A stretch of 64,000 nucleotides of DNA from Flavicella sp965243265 (GCA_965243265.1 CBDEUL010000011.1:1-64000), one strand, 5' to 3'. Numbered from the stretch's first letter, positions 52,730-61,203 are shown. A program made the numbers and translations. The notes: generated by a model not told the origin, from the sequence alone.

Positions 52730-53209
52730 ATGGCTACAACTGATTTATCAGCATACGATAAAACAAAAGTCCCAAACGCGAAAAATTTTCGGTTTGGGAT
52801 TGTTGTTTCTGAATGGAATGAAAACATTACCGAAAACCTTTCTGATGGAGCTATAGAAGCTTTATTAGAAAACGGAGCTCTTTCTGAAAACATTATAAAA
52901 TGGTATGTTCCAGGAAGCTATGAGTTGATTTACGGTACTAAAAAAATGATTGAAAGTCAAAATTTAGACGCTGTAATAGCAATAGGAAGTGTTATCAAAG
53001 GTGAAACAAAACACTTTGATTTTGTATGTGATGGTGTTACCCAAGGTTTAAAAGATTTAAATATTAAATACGATACACCTACAATTTTTTGTGTATTGAC
53101 AGATGATACTATGGAACAATCTATTGCTAGATCTGGAGGAATACACGGTAACAAAGGTATTGAGTGCGCTATTGCTGCTATTAAAATGGCGGCTATAAAA
53201 GCCCTTTAA
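52730..53209 (+). CDS. ribH: 6,7-dimethyl-8-ribityllumazine synthase
   Basis: A 159-aa lumazine synthase, which condenses the ribityl pyrimidine with 3,4-dihydroxybutanone phosphate in riboflavin synthesis. FGIVVSEWNENITENL, WYVPGSYELIYGTK, the catalytic-His loop VIKGETKHFDFVCDGVTQGL and TDDTMEQSIARSGG are conserved. It is separated from the other rib genes and embedded in a mixed run. Confidence 0.96.
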   Translation: MATTDLSAYDKTKVPNAKNFRFGIVVSEWNENITENLSDGAIEALLENGALSENIIKWYVPGSYELIYGTKKMIESQNLDAVIAIGSVIKGETKHFDFVCDGVTQGLKDLNIKYDTPTIFCVLTDDTMEQSIARSGGIHGNKGIECAIAAIKMAAIKAL

Positions 53210-53281
53210 TTCCTTACTTTTTAAACTTGACCACTAGCAGATATTTCTGTAAATTTGATACTATATTCAAATTGATTTAAC

Positions 53282-53572
53282 ATGCTAGGAACTCCCTTTA
53301 AACAAAGAGCGCATTACGTTTTTAACTACAAGCCTCGTTTCTATGACCTTCGCAAAGAACGTCTAGAAAACTTGAAGGAAAAGTACAGCGAAAAAAACGC
53401 TGAAAAGAATAAAGAATACAATATTACACTTACTAAAAACAATCTAAAAACTGATTGGGCTAAAACAAAAAAAAGCAATGCTGATTCAAAAGCCAATGTT
53501 AGACTTGCTTTGATTATTGCAATACTCGTTGGTATTTGTGCCTATATCTTTGAAATTCATACACTCATTTAA
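53282..53572 (+). CDS. Small conserved single-helix membrane protein
   Basis: A 96-aa protein: a basic N-terminus (LGTPFKQRAHYVFNYKPRFY), a strongly charged middle (YSEKNAEKNKEYN) and one C-terminal membrane helix (ALIIAILVGICAYIFEIHTL). Flavobacterial homologues next to ribH are, as I recall, sometimes named riboflavin synthase beta subunit, probably carried over from the neighbour; nothing in the sequence supports that. Its stop shares one base with the mutL start (TAATG), so it is coupled to mutL. The function is unknown. Confidence 0.75.
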   Translation: MLGTPFKQRAHYVFNYKPRFYDLRKERLENLKEKYSEKNAEKNKEYNITLTKNNLKTDWAKTKKSNADSKANVRLALIIAILVGICAYIFEIHTLI

Positions 53573-55446
53573 TGTCTGACATCATACAATTACTTCCTGA
53601 TCATGTTGCCAATCAGATTGCCGCGGGAGAAGTAGTACAAAGACCTGCATCTGTAGTTAAAGAACTCTTAGAAAATGCTATTGATGCTGGAGCTACCAAT
53701 ATAAAGCTCATTATAAAAGATGCTGGAAAAACCTTGATTCAAGTGATTGACAATGGGAAAGGTATGAGTACAACAGATGCTCGTTTGTGTTTTGAAAGAC
53801 ATGCCACATCAAAAATTAATAAGGCCGAAGATTTATTCAACCTAAATACCAAAGGTTTTCGTGGAGAAGCAATGGCTTCTATTGCTGCAATAGCCCATGT
53901 TGAATTAAAAACAAGACAAGAAAACCAAGAACTGGGAACTTGTATAAAAGTAGAAGGAAGTAAAGTTGCTTCTCAAGATGTAATTAGTACTCCTAAAGGA
54001 GCTAGTATTTCTGTTAAAAACCTTTTTTACAATATTCCTGCTCGAAGAAATTTCTTAAAATCAGATACTATTGAAACGCGTCATATTGTAAATGAGTTTC
54101 AACGCGTTGCTCTTGCTCATAATGAAATTGAGTTTTCTTTAAATCATAACAATTCAGAAATATATCAATTAAAATCAGGAAACTTAAAACAGCGTATTGT
54201 AACTGTATTAGGAGGAAAAACAAATGAAAAATTAGTTCCTATTTCTGAAGAGACTGATTTAATACGTATCAATGGTTTTGTTGCCAAACCAGAATTTTCA
54301 AAGAAAAAAAGAGGTGAACAGTTCTTTTTTGTAAATGATCGCTTTATAAAAAGCTCTTATTTACACCATGCTATAACAAGTGCTTTTGAAGGTTTGTTAT
54401 CTAACGGCTACCACCCTTCTTATTTTCTATATTTAACTGTACCTCCTGAGAGTATTGATATAAATATACACCCTACTAAAACAGAAATAAAATTTGATAA
54501 TGAAAAAATTTTATATGCCGTTATTAGAGCCACTGTAAAACACAGTTTGGGTCAATACAGCATAGCTCCTGTTTTAGATTTTAATAGAGATGCCTCTATG
54601 GATACTCCTTATGCTTTAAAGAGTAAAGAGTATTCTGGTGAACCTAAAATAACTGTAGACCCTAATTTCAATCCTTTTGAAATAGAAAACACAGCAACAA
54701 AAACATCCTATAGTTCTCCTAAAAGTTCTACTTATACATCTTCTAAATCTAACCCTGACACATCTAACTGGGAATCTTTATACACAGGCTTAGATAGTGA
54801 AACTATTGAACCAGAACCTACGCAAGCTGAAATTAGTTTTGAAAGCAACAATAACAGTTTAGAAGACTCTTTAACGAGTAGAAAAACATTTCAAATTCAC
54901 AGTAAATACCTCATCAGTACAATTAAATCTGGAGTTGTACTAATACATCAAAACTTAGCACATCAAAGAATCTTGTACGAAGAGTTTTTAGAGAACATCA
55001 CTGTAAAGGAAGCTCCTAGTCAACAACTATTGTTTCCTGTAGAAGTAGCATTTAGCAAACATGATATTGATGTTATTAAAGAGTTAAAAGAAGATTTAGA
55101 AAACACTGGATTTCTTTTTGATAAAATTGAAGATGAATCTATTACGATCAAAGGAATCCCAACAACAATAACAGAAAGTCAAATTACAATTATCATAGAA
55201 CAATTGTTAGACGATGTAAAGGAAGAAATACCTGAAGCTAGTTTTAGTCAACTAGACACCATTTCAAAATCTTTAGCAAAATCACTCGCTATAAAAACAG
55301 GTAGCTACCTTTCTGAAAAAGAACAAGAAACATTGGTTAACAATTTGTTTTCATGCAAAGAACCTTCTGTTTCTCCGTTTGGAAAAAAAACATTCCAAAC
55401 TTTAACAATTGGTGAATTAGATAAAATTTTCACTTCAAAAAATTAA
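53572..55446 (+). CDS. mutL: DNA mismatch repair protein MutL
   Basis: A 624-aa GHKL-ATPase of mismatch repair. The N-terminal ATPase motifs are intact: Glu31 and Asn35 in ELLENAIDAGATNI, DNGKGM (60-65), GFRGEA (95-100), and FFVNDRFIKSS. A Ser/Thr-rich linker spans ~370-430. The C-terminal dimerisation domain lacks the endonuclease signature: the DQHA-x2-E region reads HQNLAHQR, and the later CPHGRP-like site reads SPFGKK. It is probably a non-nicking MutL, as I recall for Flavobacteriaceae. Frame overlap with the upstream gene is 1 bp. Confidence 0.95.
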   Translation: MSDIIQLLPDHVANQIAAGEVVQRPASVVKELLENAIDAGATNIKLIIKDAGKTLIQVIDNGKGMSTTDARLCFERHATSKINKAEDLFNLNTKGFRGEAMASIAAIAHVELKTRQENQELGTCIKVEGSKVASQDVISTPKGASISVKNLFYNIPARRNFLKSDTIETRHIVNEFQRVALAHNEIEFSLNHNNSEIYQLKSGNLKQRIVTVLGGKTNEKLVPISEETDLIRINGFVAKPEFSKKKRGEQFFFVNDRFIKSSYLHHAITSAFEGLLSNGYHPSYFLYLTVPPESIDINIHPTKTEIKFDNEKILYAVIRATVKHSLGQYSIAPVLDFNRDASMDTPYALKSKEYSGEPKITVDPNFNPFEIENTATKTSYSSPKSSTYTSSKSNPDTSNWESLYTGLDSETIEPEPTQAEISFESNNNSLEDSLTSRKTFQIHSKYLISTIKSGVVLIHQNLAHQRILYEEFLENITVKEAPSQQLLFPVEVAFSKHDIDVIKELKEDLENTGFLFDKIEDESITIKGIPTTITESQITIIIEQLLDDVKEEIPEASFSQLDTISKSLAKSLAIKTGSYLSEKEQETLVNNLFSCKEPSVSPFGKKTFQTLTIGELDKIFTSKN

Positions 55447-55449
55447 CAA

Positions 55450-56181
55450 ATGGGAAGAATTACAGAAACGGTAAAACACCTGATTATTATCAACGTAATC
55501 TTTTTTATAGCACCACAACTATTCAATCACCTAGACTTGCAAAGCATGTTAGCGCTATGGTTTCCAGAAAATGAAAATTTTGGAGTGTGGCAGTATGTTA
55601 CGCATATATTTATGCATGGTGGTTTTTCTCATATTCTTTTCAATATGTATGGTTTATGGGCTTTTGGTACACCTCTTGAACAAATGTGGGGACGTAATAA
55701 ATTCCTTTTCTTTTATTTTTCTGCTGGTATTGGAGCTGGATTAATTTATACTGCTGTAAACTACTTAGAATTCAATTCCGTATATGAAAGTCTTATACAA
55801 AGTGGCTTAAGCACTTCAGATATTCAAAACCTACTCGATACAGGAAGGTATAACCAAGCACTAATAGATTTACCTTCAGAAAAACTAAGCGAATTCTACA
55901 GTCTTTACCACACCCCTGCTGTAGGTGCTTCGGGAGCTATTTATGGAGTGTTGGTTGCTTTTGGTTTAATGTTCCCAAATGCTAAACTAGCTTTGATCTT
56001 TTTCCCTGTTCCAATTGCTGCAAAATACTTTATCCCTATCATGATTTTAGGAGATTTATTTTTTGGGGTTACCAAATACTCTATCGGAAATATAGCACAC
56101 TTTGCACATATTGGTGGAGCTATAATTGGCTTTATTATTGCTTGGTATTGGAAACAAAACGAATTTAAAAGGTGGAGTTAA
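55450..56181 (+). CDS. Rhomboid-family intramembrane serine protease 1
   Basis: A 243-aa rhomboid with about six helices. The catalytic Ser is in VGASGAIYG (~155-163) and the His in HFAHIGGAIIGF near the C-terminus. The L1-loop motif FMHGGFSHILFNMYGLW and the WGRNKFLFFY turn are present. It cleaves membrane-protein substrates, whose identity is unknown. It starts 3 bp after mutL, and the second rhomboid starts 5 bp after its stop. Confidence 0.92.
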   Translation: MGRITETVKHLIIINVIFFIAPQLFNHLDLQSMLALWFPENENFGVWQYVTHIFMHGGFSHILFNMYGLWAFGTPLEQMWGRNKFLFFYFSAGIGAGLIYTAVNYLEFNSVYESLIQSGLSTSDIQNLLDTGRYNQALIDLPSEKLSEFYSLYHTPAVGASGAIYGVLVAFGLMFPNAKLALIFFPVPIAAKYFIPIMILGDLFFGVTKYSIGNIAHFAHIGGAIIGFIIAWYWKQNEFKRWS

Positions 56182-56185
56182 TTTT

Positions 56186-57031
56186 ATGAACAACCTATTA
56201 AAACAATTACAAAATAGATTCAACAACGGGACTATTGTTGAAAAATTAATCTATATCAATTTAGGAGTATTTGTAGCCATGTACCTTCTAAATACGTTTA
56301 CATTTTTAGTAGGCACACAAGGTAATTTCTTCTTTAAATGGTTTTCGTTACCCGCTAATTTTGATAGCTTTTTATACCGCCCTTGGTCTATTATTAGCTA
56401 TGGTTTTGTACATGCTGGATTTTTACACATCTTAGGAAACCTAATCATACTGTACTATATCGGTAATTTATTTATTGATTATTTTACTCAAAAACAGTTG
56501 CTTAATTTTTACATTGCTGGTACTTTTTTTGGAGGTGTTTTATATTTGCTAAGCTACAATTACTTCCCTGCTCTAAAAGGAACTGAAAGCACTTTGGTAG
56601 GAGCCTCTGCCGGTGTTACTGCTATTTTTGTAGGAATTGCTTCCTACATGCCTAATTACGAGTTAAAATTACGTTTTATTGGCTTTGTGAAACTATGGGT
56701 ACTCGCTGCTATATTTGTTGCTTATGACCTAATTCAAATTCCTACAGGAAATACTGGTGGACATATTTCACACCTTGGAGGCGCTTTATTTGGTTACTTT
56801 TATATGAGTCAAATAGGACACAATACTGTTTCAATCAAAAACTTTTTTGATAAAATTATAAAAAAGAAAAGTCCTTTAAAAACAGTTTATAAATCGAATA
56901 AGAAAAAAGGAACTTCTCAACCAACAAACCAACAACAAGTAGATCGTATTTTAGAAAAAATAAGCAAATCTGGCTATGAATCCTTAAGTCAATCCGAAAA
57001 AGACTTACTCTTTAAACAAGGGAAAAAATAA
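56186..57031 (+). CDS. Rhomboid-family intramembrane serine protease 2
   Basis: A 281-aa rhomboid, starting at ATG 56186 (MNNLLKQLQNRFNNGT). The longer frame from 56126 overlaps the first rhomboid gene by 55 bp and is unlikely. The catalytic Ser lies in LVGASAGVTAIFVG, the His in HISHLGGALFGYF, and the L1 motif is SYGFVHAGFLHILGNL. The charged C-terminal tail (SNKKKGTSQPTNQQQVDRIL) ends in a DUF6576-like helix (YESLSQSEKDLLF). The tandem rhomboids are diverged paralogues. Confidence 0.92.
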   Translation: MNNLLKQLQNRFNNGTIVEKLIYINLGVFVAMYLLNTFTFLVGTQGNFFFKWFSLPANFDSFLYRPWSIISYGFVHAGFLHILGNLIILYYIGNLFIDYFTQKQLLNFYIAGTFFGGVLYLLSYNYFPALKGTESTLVGASAGVTAIFVGIASYMPNYELKLRFIGFVKLWVLAAIFVAYDLIQIPTGNTGGHISHLGGALFGYFYMSQIGHNTVSIKNFFDKIIKKKSPLKTVYKSNKKKGTSQPTNQQQVDRILEKISKSGYESLSQSEKDLLFKQGKK

Positions 57032-57038
57032 TTTTAAC

Positions 57039-58055
57039 ATGAAAAATTTATCTTTCCTTGACAAAATTCTTTTTTTAATCAACTCGCTATTAGCAGTAGG
57101 GTTGCTATTTGGCTATGCTTTGCCATATATTTCTCCAAAATTACTACCTACAATAGCAATCTTAAACTTAGGTGTTCCCGTACTTATTATGAGTAACTTA
57201 CTCTTTTTGGTTTACTGGATTGTTAAAATCAAAAAGCAATTTACTGTTTCCCTGCTTATTCTAGGAATTGGATACCAACACTTATTAGCTTGTATTAACT
57301 TTTCTGAAAAAAAAGTACCTTCTGAGAATGACCTTACAGTTATGACATATAATGTACGCCTTTTCAATGCCTATAAGTGGACTACCAAGGATAGTGTAGA
57401 TTATAAAATTTATGATTTTGTAACAGCTCAAAAACCAGATATTGTTACTTTTCAAGAATACTACCCCAAAAAAAACATTACCATTAAATACCCTTATAAA
57501 TACATTGCTGAAAATAAATATGGTACTGCTGCACGCCAAGCAATATACTCCAATTATAAAATTATAAACAAAGGTTCTTTAAATTTTAGAAAAACAGGAA
57601 ACAATGCCATTTTTGCTGACATTATAAAAGGAAACGACACTATTAGAATTTATAATATTCACCTACAATCTCTTAGTATTGATAAGAACAAAGAGAACTT
57701 TGGAGAAAAAGACTCCGAAAAACTAATTACTCGCTTTGAAAACACCTTTTCTAAACAAGCTGACCAAGTAAAACAAATATTACAACATCAAAAAAAATCC
57801 CCTTATAGAAATATCTTTATGGGAGATTTCAACAACACCGCATTCTCTTGGGTTTACAAACAATTAAGTGCCCATAAAAAAGATGCTTTTATAGAAGCTG
57901 GTTCTGGATTTGGAAAATCTTTTGATTACTTTTTTCCTTTTAGAATAGATTTTATTCTTGTTGATGAATCTATAACCGTTAACTATTATAAAACACATAG
58001 TATCAAACACTCTGATCATTATCCTGTAATGACAAGATTGAATATAACCGACTAA
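57039..58055 (+). CDS. Membrane-anchored endonuclease/exonuclease/phosphatase
   Basis: A 338-aa protein with two or three N-terminal membrane helices and a periplasmic EEP (DNase I-like) domain. Metal and catalytic motifs are MTYNVRLFNAYKW, VTFQEYYP, FMGDFNNTAFS and the terminal HSDHYPVM. Substrates of this family range from nucleic acids to phospholipids, and none can be chosen here. It is in the plus-strand run after the rhomboids (7-bp gap). Confidence 0.9.
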   Translation: MKNLSFLDKILFLINSLLAVGLLFGYALPYISPKLLPTIAILNLGVPVLIMSNLLFLVYWIVKIKKQFTVSLLILGIGYQHLLACINFSEKKVPSENDLTVMTYNVRLFNAYKWTTKDSVDYKIYDFVTAQKPDIVTFQEYYPKKNITIKYPYKYIAENKYGTAARQAIYSNYKIINKGSLNFRKTGNNAIFADIIKGNDTIRIYNIHLQSLSIDKNKENFGEKDSEKLITRFENTFSKQADQVKQILQHQKKSPYRNIFMGDFNNTAFSWVYKQLSAHKKDAFIEAGSGFGKSFDYFFPFRIDFILVDESITVNYYKTHSIKHSDHYPVMTRLNITD

Positions 58056-58077
58056 ACAGACCTAACAATATTTATTT

Positions 58078-59223
58078 ATGAAAACATTTGACGTAGCCGT
58101 AATCGGAAGTGGCCCTGCAGGAGCCTCTGCTGCATTAAAACTTGCCAAAAGTGGTATTTCTACAGTACTTATCGAAAAAGAAACCTTACCTAGATACAAA
58201 ACTTGTGGTGGTGGTTTTGTATACAGAGGAAGAAAAAATATGCCCTTTGACATTAGTGATGTTGTAAAACGTGAATTCAATAAAATTGATATTTATTTTG
58301 ACAAAATAGGATTGCACCTTACCTCTGAAAGAAAAGAACCCATCATCAGCATGATTATGCGTGATGATTTTGACAACCTAATTGTTGAACAAGCCAAACA
58401 AGCAGGTATTACTCTTTTAGAAGGTACTAAGTTAAAAGACATTTCTTTTGGAGAGTACACCACACTACATACCTCTACAGGAGATATACAAACCAAATAT
58501 GTTATAGCTGCAGACGGAGCTTTGAGCCCTACTGCCAAGCTTGCAGGATGGGAAGAAACTCGTTACTTAATTCCTGCTCTGGAATACGAAGTAGAAGTTA
58601 GCCCTGAAGATTTTGAACGACTTTCTAAAGAAGTACGTTTTGATTTTGATGCCGTACCTCTAGGATACGGATGGAGCTTTCCTAAAAAAAATCATTTATC
58701 TATAGGGGTTGCTTCTGCTAGAAGAACAAAAATAGATTTAAAAAAACACTATCAAAACTACCTTGTTACTTTAGGAATTGAACCAGTTAACGAATCTTTT
58801 CATGGATTTCAAATACCCGTATCACCGAGAACAGATGGATTTATAAAAAACAACGTACTACTTGTTGGTGATGCTGCTGGTTTTGCAGACCCTGTAACTG
58901 CCGAAGGAATTTCAAATGCTATACTATCTGGAAATATGGCAGCAGATGCTATTATAGAAGCAAAACTAGATAGTACAAAAACAGAAGAAATTTACAATGA
59001 AAAGCTAAACAAAGTTTTACTTCCTGAGTTAAACACAGGAGTTTACCTTTCTAAGCTTTTTTACGAACAAGAAAAGGTTAGAAACTATCTAATGAAAAAT
59101 TATGGAACTCGTTTTTGCGAGGCCATGACGGACGTTTTTATGGGAGAAAGAAGCTATCCTACAGACATTCGAAAACTTCTAAAACAAAAGCTAAAAAACG
59201 TATTCTTTTTCAAACAATTATAA
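58078..59223 (+). CDS. Geranylgeranyl reductase-family FAD oxidoreductase
   Basis: A 381-aa FAD-dependent oxidoreductase of the geranylgeranyl-reductase/tryptophan-halogenase-like group. It has the dinucleotide motif DVAVIGSGPAGASAALKLAK (5-24), LPRYKTCGGGFVYRG at the FAD-binding turn, and the second FAD motif LLVGDAAGFADPVTAEGIS (~260-278). It might saturate isoprenoid chains, but the substrate is not deducible. It lies 4 bp upstream of the rluF-type gene. Confidence 0.88.
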   Translation: MKTFDVAVIGSGPAGASAALKLAKSGISTVLIEKETLPRYKTCGGGFVYRGRKNMPFDISDVVKREFNKIDIYFDKIGLHLTSERKEPIISMIMRDDFDNLIVEQAKQAGITLLEGTKLKDISFGEYTTLHTSTGDIQTKYVIAADGALSPTAKLAGWEETRYLIPALEYEVEVSPEDFERLSKEVRFDFDAVPLGYGWSFPKKNHLSIGVASARRTKIDLKKHYQNYLVTLGIEPVNESFHGFQIPVSPRTDGFIKNNVLLVGDAAGFADPVTAEGISNAILSGNMAADAIIEAKLDSTKTEEIYNEKLNKVLLPELNTGVYLSKLFYEQEKVRNYLMKNYGTRFCEAMTDVFMGERSYPTDIRKLLKQKLKNVFFFKQL

Positions 59224-59226
59224 ACT

Positions 59227-59952
59227 ATGGAAACTAAAAGACTCAACAAAGCCATTTCTGAAACAGGATACTGCTCTAGAAGAGCTGCCGATAAACTTAT
59301 TGATGAAGGAAATGTAAAGGTAAATGGTGTGGTTGCTGGCTTAGGTGTAAAAGTTACTTCAAAAGACGTTATCAGTGTTTATGATCAAGTGATTACTAAA
59401 GAAGTAGAAAACATCTATTTAGTTTTTAACAAACCTGTTGGTATTACTTGTACTACAGATACCAATATCAGAGGAAATATTATCAATTATATAAATTACC
59501 CTGAACGTATTTTTCCAATCGGTAGATTAGACAAACCTAGTGAAGGATTGATTTTTTTAACCAACGACGGAGATATCGTAAATAAAATTCTACGCTCTAA
59601 AAACAATCACGAAAAAGAATATATTGTTACCGTTGATAAAAAAATCACAGATTCATTTATTAAAAAAATGGGAAATGGAATTCCTGTTCTAGATACAATT
59701 ACCAATAAATGTAAAGTTGAAAAAATAAACGAATACACCTTTAAAATTATCCTAACACAAGGGTTGAATAGACAAATTAGACGTATGTGTGAATATCTAG
59801 GTTACGAGGTCACCAAGTTAAAACGTATTAGAATTATGAATATTTCTCTAAACAATCTAAAACCTGGAAAATACAGACACTTTACAGACCGTGAATTACA
59901 AGTAATCAATAAACTTGTAGGTAACTCTAGTAAAACAGAAGAAGCCTCTTAA
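59227..59952 (+). CDS. rluF: RluF-type 23S rRNA pseudouridine synthase
   Basis: A 241-aa RsuA/RluB/E/F-family pseudouridine synthase. The N-terminal S4 domain (RLNKAISETGYCSRRAADKL) precedes the catalytic domain with Asp in GRLDKPSEGLIFLTND. The C-terminal GLNRQIRRMCEYLGY-VTKLKRIRI is characteristic. The KPVGITCTTD and absence of a long tail point to RluF (U2604), with RluB/RsuA as alternatives. It ends the nine-gene run, with a terminator right after it. Confidence 0.88.
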   Translation: METKRLNKAISETGYCSRRAADKLIDEGNVKVNGVVAGLGVKVTSKDVISVYDQVITKEVENIYLVFNKPVGITCTTDTNIRGNIINYINYPERIFPIGRLDKPSEGLIFLTNDGDIVNKILRSKNNHEKEYIVTVDKKITDSFIKKMGNGIPVLDTITNKCKVEKINEYTFKIILTQGLNRQIRRMCEYLGYEVTKLKRIRIMNISLNNLKPGKYRHFTDRELQVINKLVGNSSKTEEAS

Positions 59953-59954
59953 AC

Positions 59955-59989
59955 AAAAATCCCGATTCATTAGAATCGGGATTTTTGTT
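59955..59989 (+). terminator. Terminator after rluF-type gene
   Basis: AAAAATCCCGATTC pairs with GAATCGGGATTTTT, followed by a short T-run. It marks the end of the core run; accessory DNA begins beyond it. Confidence 0.92.
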
Positions 59990-60032
59990 TATCTACTGTA
60001 AAAAGCTTTACATCGCTTTCTGAAATGGTTTG

Positions 60033-60063
60033 TTCTCCACTAGCGCTAGTATCTACTAGTGCC
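60033..60063 (-). repeat. REP-like palindromic repeat, copy 1 (inverted)
   Basis: On the minus strand it reads GGCACTAGTAGATACTAGCG and continues CTAGTGGAG. The CTAGTA/TACTAG stem has a GA loop. It is in opposite orientation to copies 2-4 and, with copy 2 113 bp away, forms an inverted pair. Confidence 0.8.
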
Positions 60064-60175
60064 CATAACCACAAACCTAACCAAATATTTCAAATTTTCT
60101 ATAAAATAAAAAAAGCTCCTACACATATGTAAAAGCTTTACTTTTTATTGCTTTGATAGAAAACTTACTCATAAA

Positions 60176-60205
60176 CGGCACTAGTTACAAACTAGCGCTA
60201 GCAGG
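60176..60205 (+). repeat. REP-like palindromic repeat, copy 2
   Basis: It reads CGGCACTAGTTACAAACTAG and continues CGCTAGCAGG. The stem is CTAGTT/AACTAG, a T-A pair replacing the A-T pair of the other copies. It sits 9 bp beyond the stop of the parE-like toxin gene. Confidence 0.85.
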
Positions 60206-60213
60206 TGCTAATA

Positions 60214-60504
60214 TTATTTCTTCCTTTTATTTGGATTTTGATACGTATTAAAAACAGAATATATAATTATTTTTTCTACTTCTATTTCATAAATAATTAA
60301 ATAAGGAAACCTCCTAACAAAGGCTTCTCTATAAGGTTTATATTTCTGTGGAAAATGTTCTGGAAATTCTAATATTCTACTAAAATACTCTTCCAAATGT
60401 TCTATAAAATCTTCTCCTAAACCAATTTTTAAATCTTCATAATACCTATAGGCTTCAGAAATTTCTAAACTAGCCCCTTCTTTAACTTCTAAAATATAAT
60501 TCAT
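60214..60504 (-). CDS. RelE/ParE-family toxin
   Basis: A 96-aa type II toxin of the RelE/ParE superfamily, starting at ATG 60502-60504 (MNYILEVKEGASLEISEAYR). The pattern is EAYRYYEDLKIGLGEDFIEH, then EHFPQKYKPYREAFVRRFPY and LIIYEIEVEKIIIYSVFN, the classic ParE arrangement with the C-terminal strand and a basic tail (QNPNKRKK). ParE members poison gyrase and RelE members cut mRNA; which applies is unknown. Its ATG overlaps the antitoxin stop by one base. A longer open frame upstream runs into the antitoxin gene and is unlikely to be used. Confidence 0.88.
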   Translation of the reverse strand: MNYILEVKEGASLEISEAYRYYEDLKIGLGEDFIEHLEEYFSRILEFPEHFPQKYKPYREAFVRRFPYLIIYEIEVEKIIIYSVFNTYQNPNKRKK

Positions 60505-60749
60505 TAAGAAACTCTCCTCGCATTTTGCTTCACCTCTTCCCAAGAAAAAGATTTAGATTCTCCTTTTAGATGAGCTTCTCTCCTTTTATCCAACATGTCA
60601 TAATCAACTTTACCTAAAATGTAATCTGATTCAATATTAGTAACCTTCTTCCTATATTTAAGCATATTCTTGAAAGCTTCAATAAGTGTAGGATCTTTTA
60701 CTTCATCCAACTCTTTATGTATCCAATTTAATTCTGATTGAATGTCCAT
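60504..60749 (-). CDS. Antitoxin partner of the RelE/ParE toxin
   Basis: An 81-aa protein upstream of the toxin with a TAATG junction, the usual order for type II modules. It has an N-terminal helical segment (QSELNWIHKELDEVKDPTLI) and the C-terminal tail HLKGESKSFSWEEVKQNARR, which matches the toxin-wrapping tail of antitoxins that accompany ParE-like toxins (S/xWEEVK). I see no ribbon-helix-helix clearly. The assignment rests on gene order and the tail. Confidence 0.8.
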   Translation of the reverse strand: MDIQSELNWIHKELDEVKDPTLIEAFKNMLKYRKKVTNIESDYILGKVDYDMLDKRREAHLKGESKSFSWEEVKQNARRVS

Positions 60750-60877
60750 TATTTTTATTTTTAATATTACAAAGATATAATATGTCTTGTTTACTATTAA
60801 TTATAGCATTTTATTTAAGAACTATTATACTCATAACTAACAGGTTTTACACAAAAATACTACTTTTAAAATTAACT

Positions 60878-60982
60878 CTAAATACCACAACTGTCCAATA
60901 CATCTATCCAATATACGGTAGCAAAGCTTACAAAGTATAAACCTTCCTTATTATAAAACTTGTATTTTCTACTCATAGCCAT
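60878..60982 (-). pseudogene. RAYT (REP-associated tyrosine transposase) N-terminal remnant
   Basis: A 34-codon frame begins MAMSRKYKF, then YNKEGLYFVSFATVYWIDV, and stops shortly after. MSxKYKFxNxEGxYFxTxTxxxWxDVF is the N-terminus of the Bacteroidota Y1/IS200-like REP-associated tyrosine transposases. The rest, including the HxH metal motif and the catalytic Tyr, is missing. It lies between copies 2 and 3 of the palindromic repeat. Confidence 0.65.
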
Positions 60983-61051
60983 TACAAAATACAAAAAGCT
61001 ACTCTAAATTAATAAAGTAACTTTTATTATAATAATATTTCAAAGTACAAA

Positions 61052-61081
61052 CGGCACTAGTATATACTAGCGCTAGCGGGG
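61052..61081 (+). repeat. REP-like palindromic repeat, copy 3
   Basis: It reads CGGCACTAGTATATACTAGC and continues GCTAGCGGGG. It has the perfect 14-bp palindrome CTAGTATATACTAG followed by the overlapping 10-bp palindrome CTAGCGCTAG. The RelE-like fragment begins exactly at its end. Confidence 0.88.
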
Positions 61082-61201
61082 ATTACTTTTGTAAAAACTG
61101 AAGACCAAAGAATTATTCTTCTTTCTATTTACAATAAGGGTAACAAAGACTCTATTTCTGATAATGAAATACAGGAACTCCTAAAACAAATTAACCCATA
61201 A
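61079..61201 (+). pseudogene. RelE-like toxin C-terminal remnant
   Basis: A 40-codon open frame without a start codon reads GITFVKTEDQRIILLSIYNK, then GNKDSISDNEIQELLKQINP and a stop. The strand-turn-strand (VKTEDQRIILLSIYNK) followed by a short acidic helix (NEIQELLKQI) resembles the C-terminus of YafQ/RelE-type toxins. It starts at the last bases of repeat copy 3, as if the repeat had cut the gene. Confidence 0.45.
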
Positions 61202-61203
61202 AA

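Noticed and set aside
52700..52730. FMN riboswitch before ribH
   Set aside because: Only 6 bp separate ribH from the TPR gene, leaving no room for an aptamer.
53572..55446. mutL as a decaying gene because of its lost nuclease motif
   Set aside because: The full length and all ATPase motifs are intact, and the same change appears usual in this family of bacteria.
56126..56185. Longer N-terminus for the second rhomboid
   Set aside because: It overlaps the first rhomboid gene, and its residues do not fit the family; the ATG at 56186 gives the normal start.
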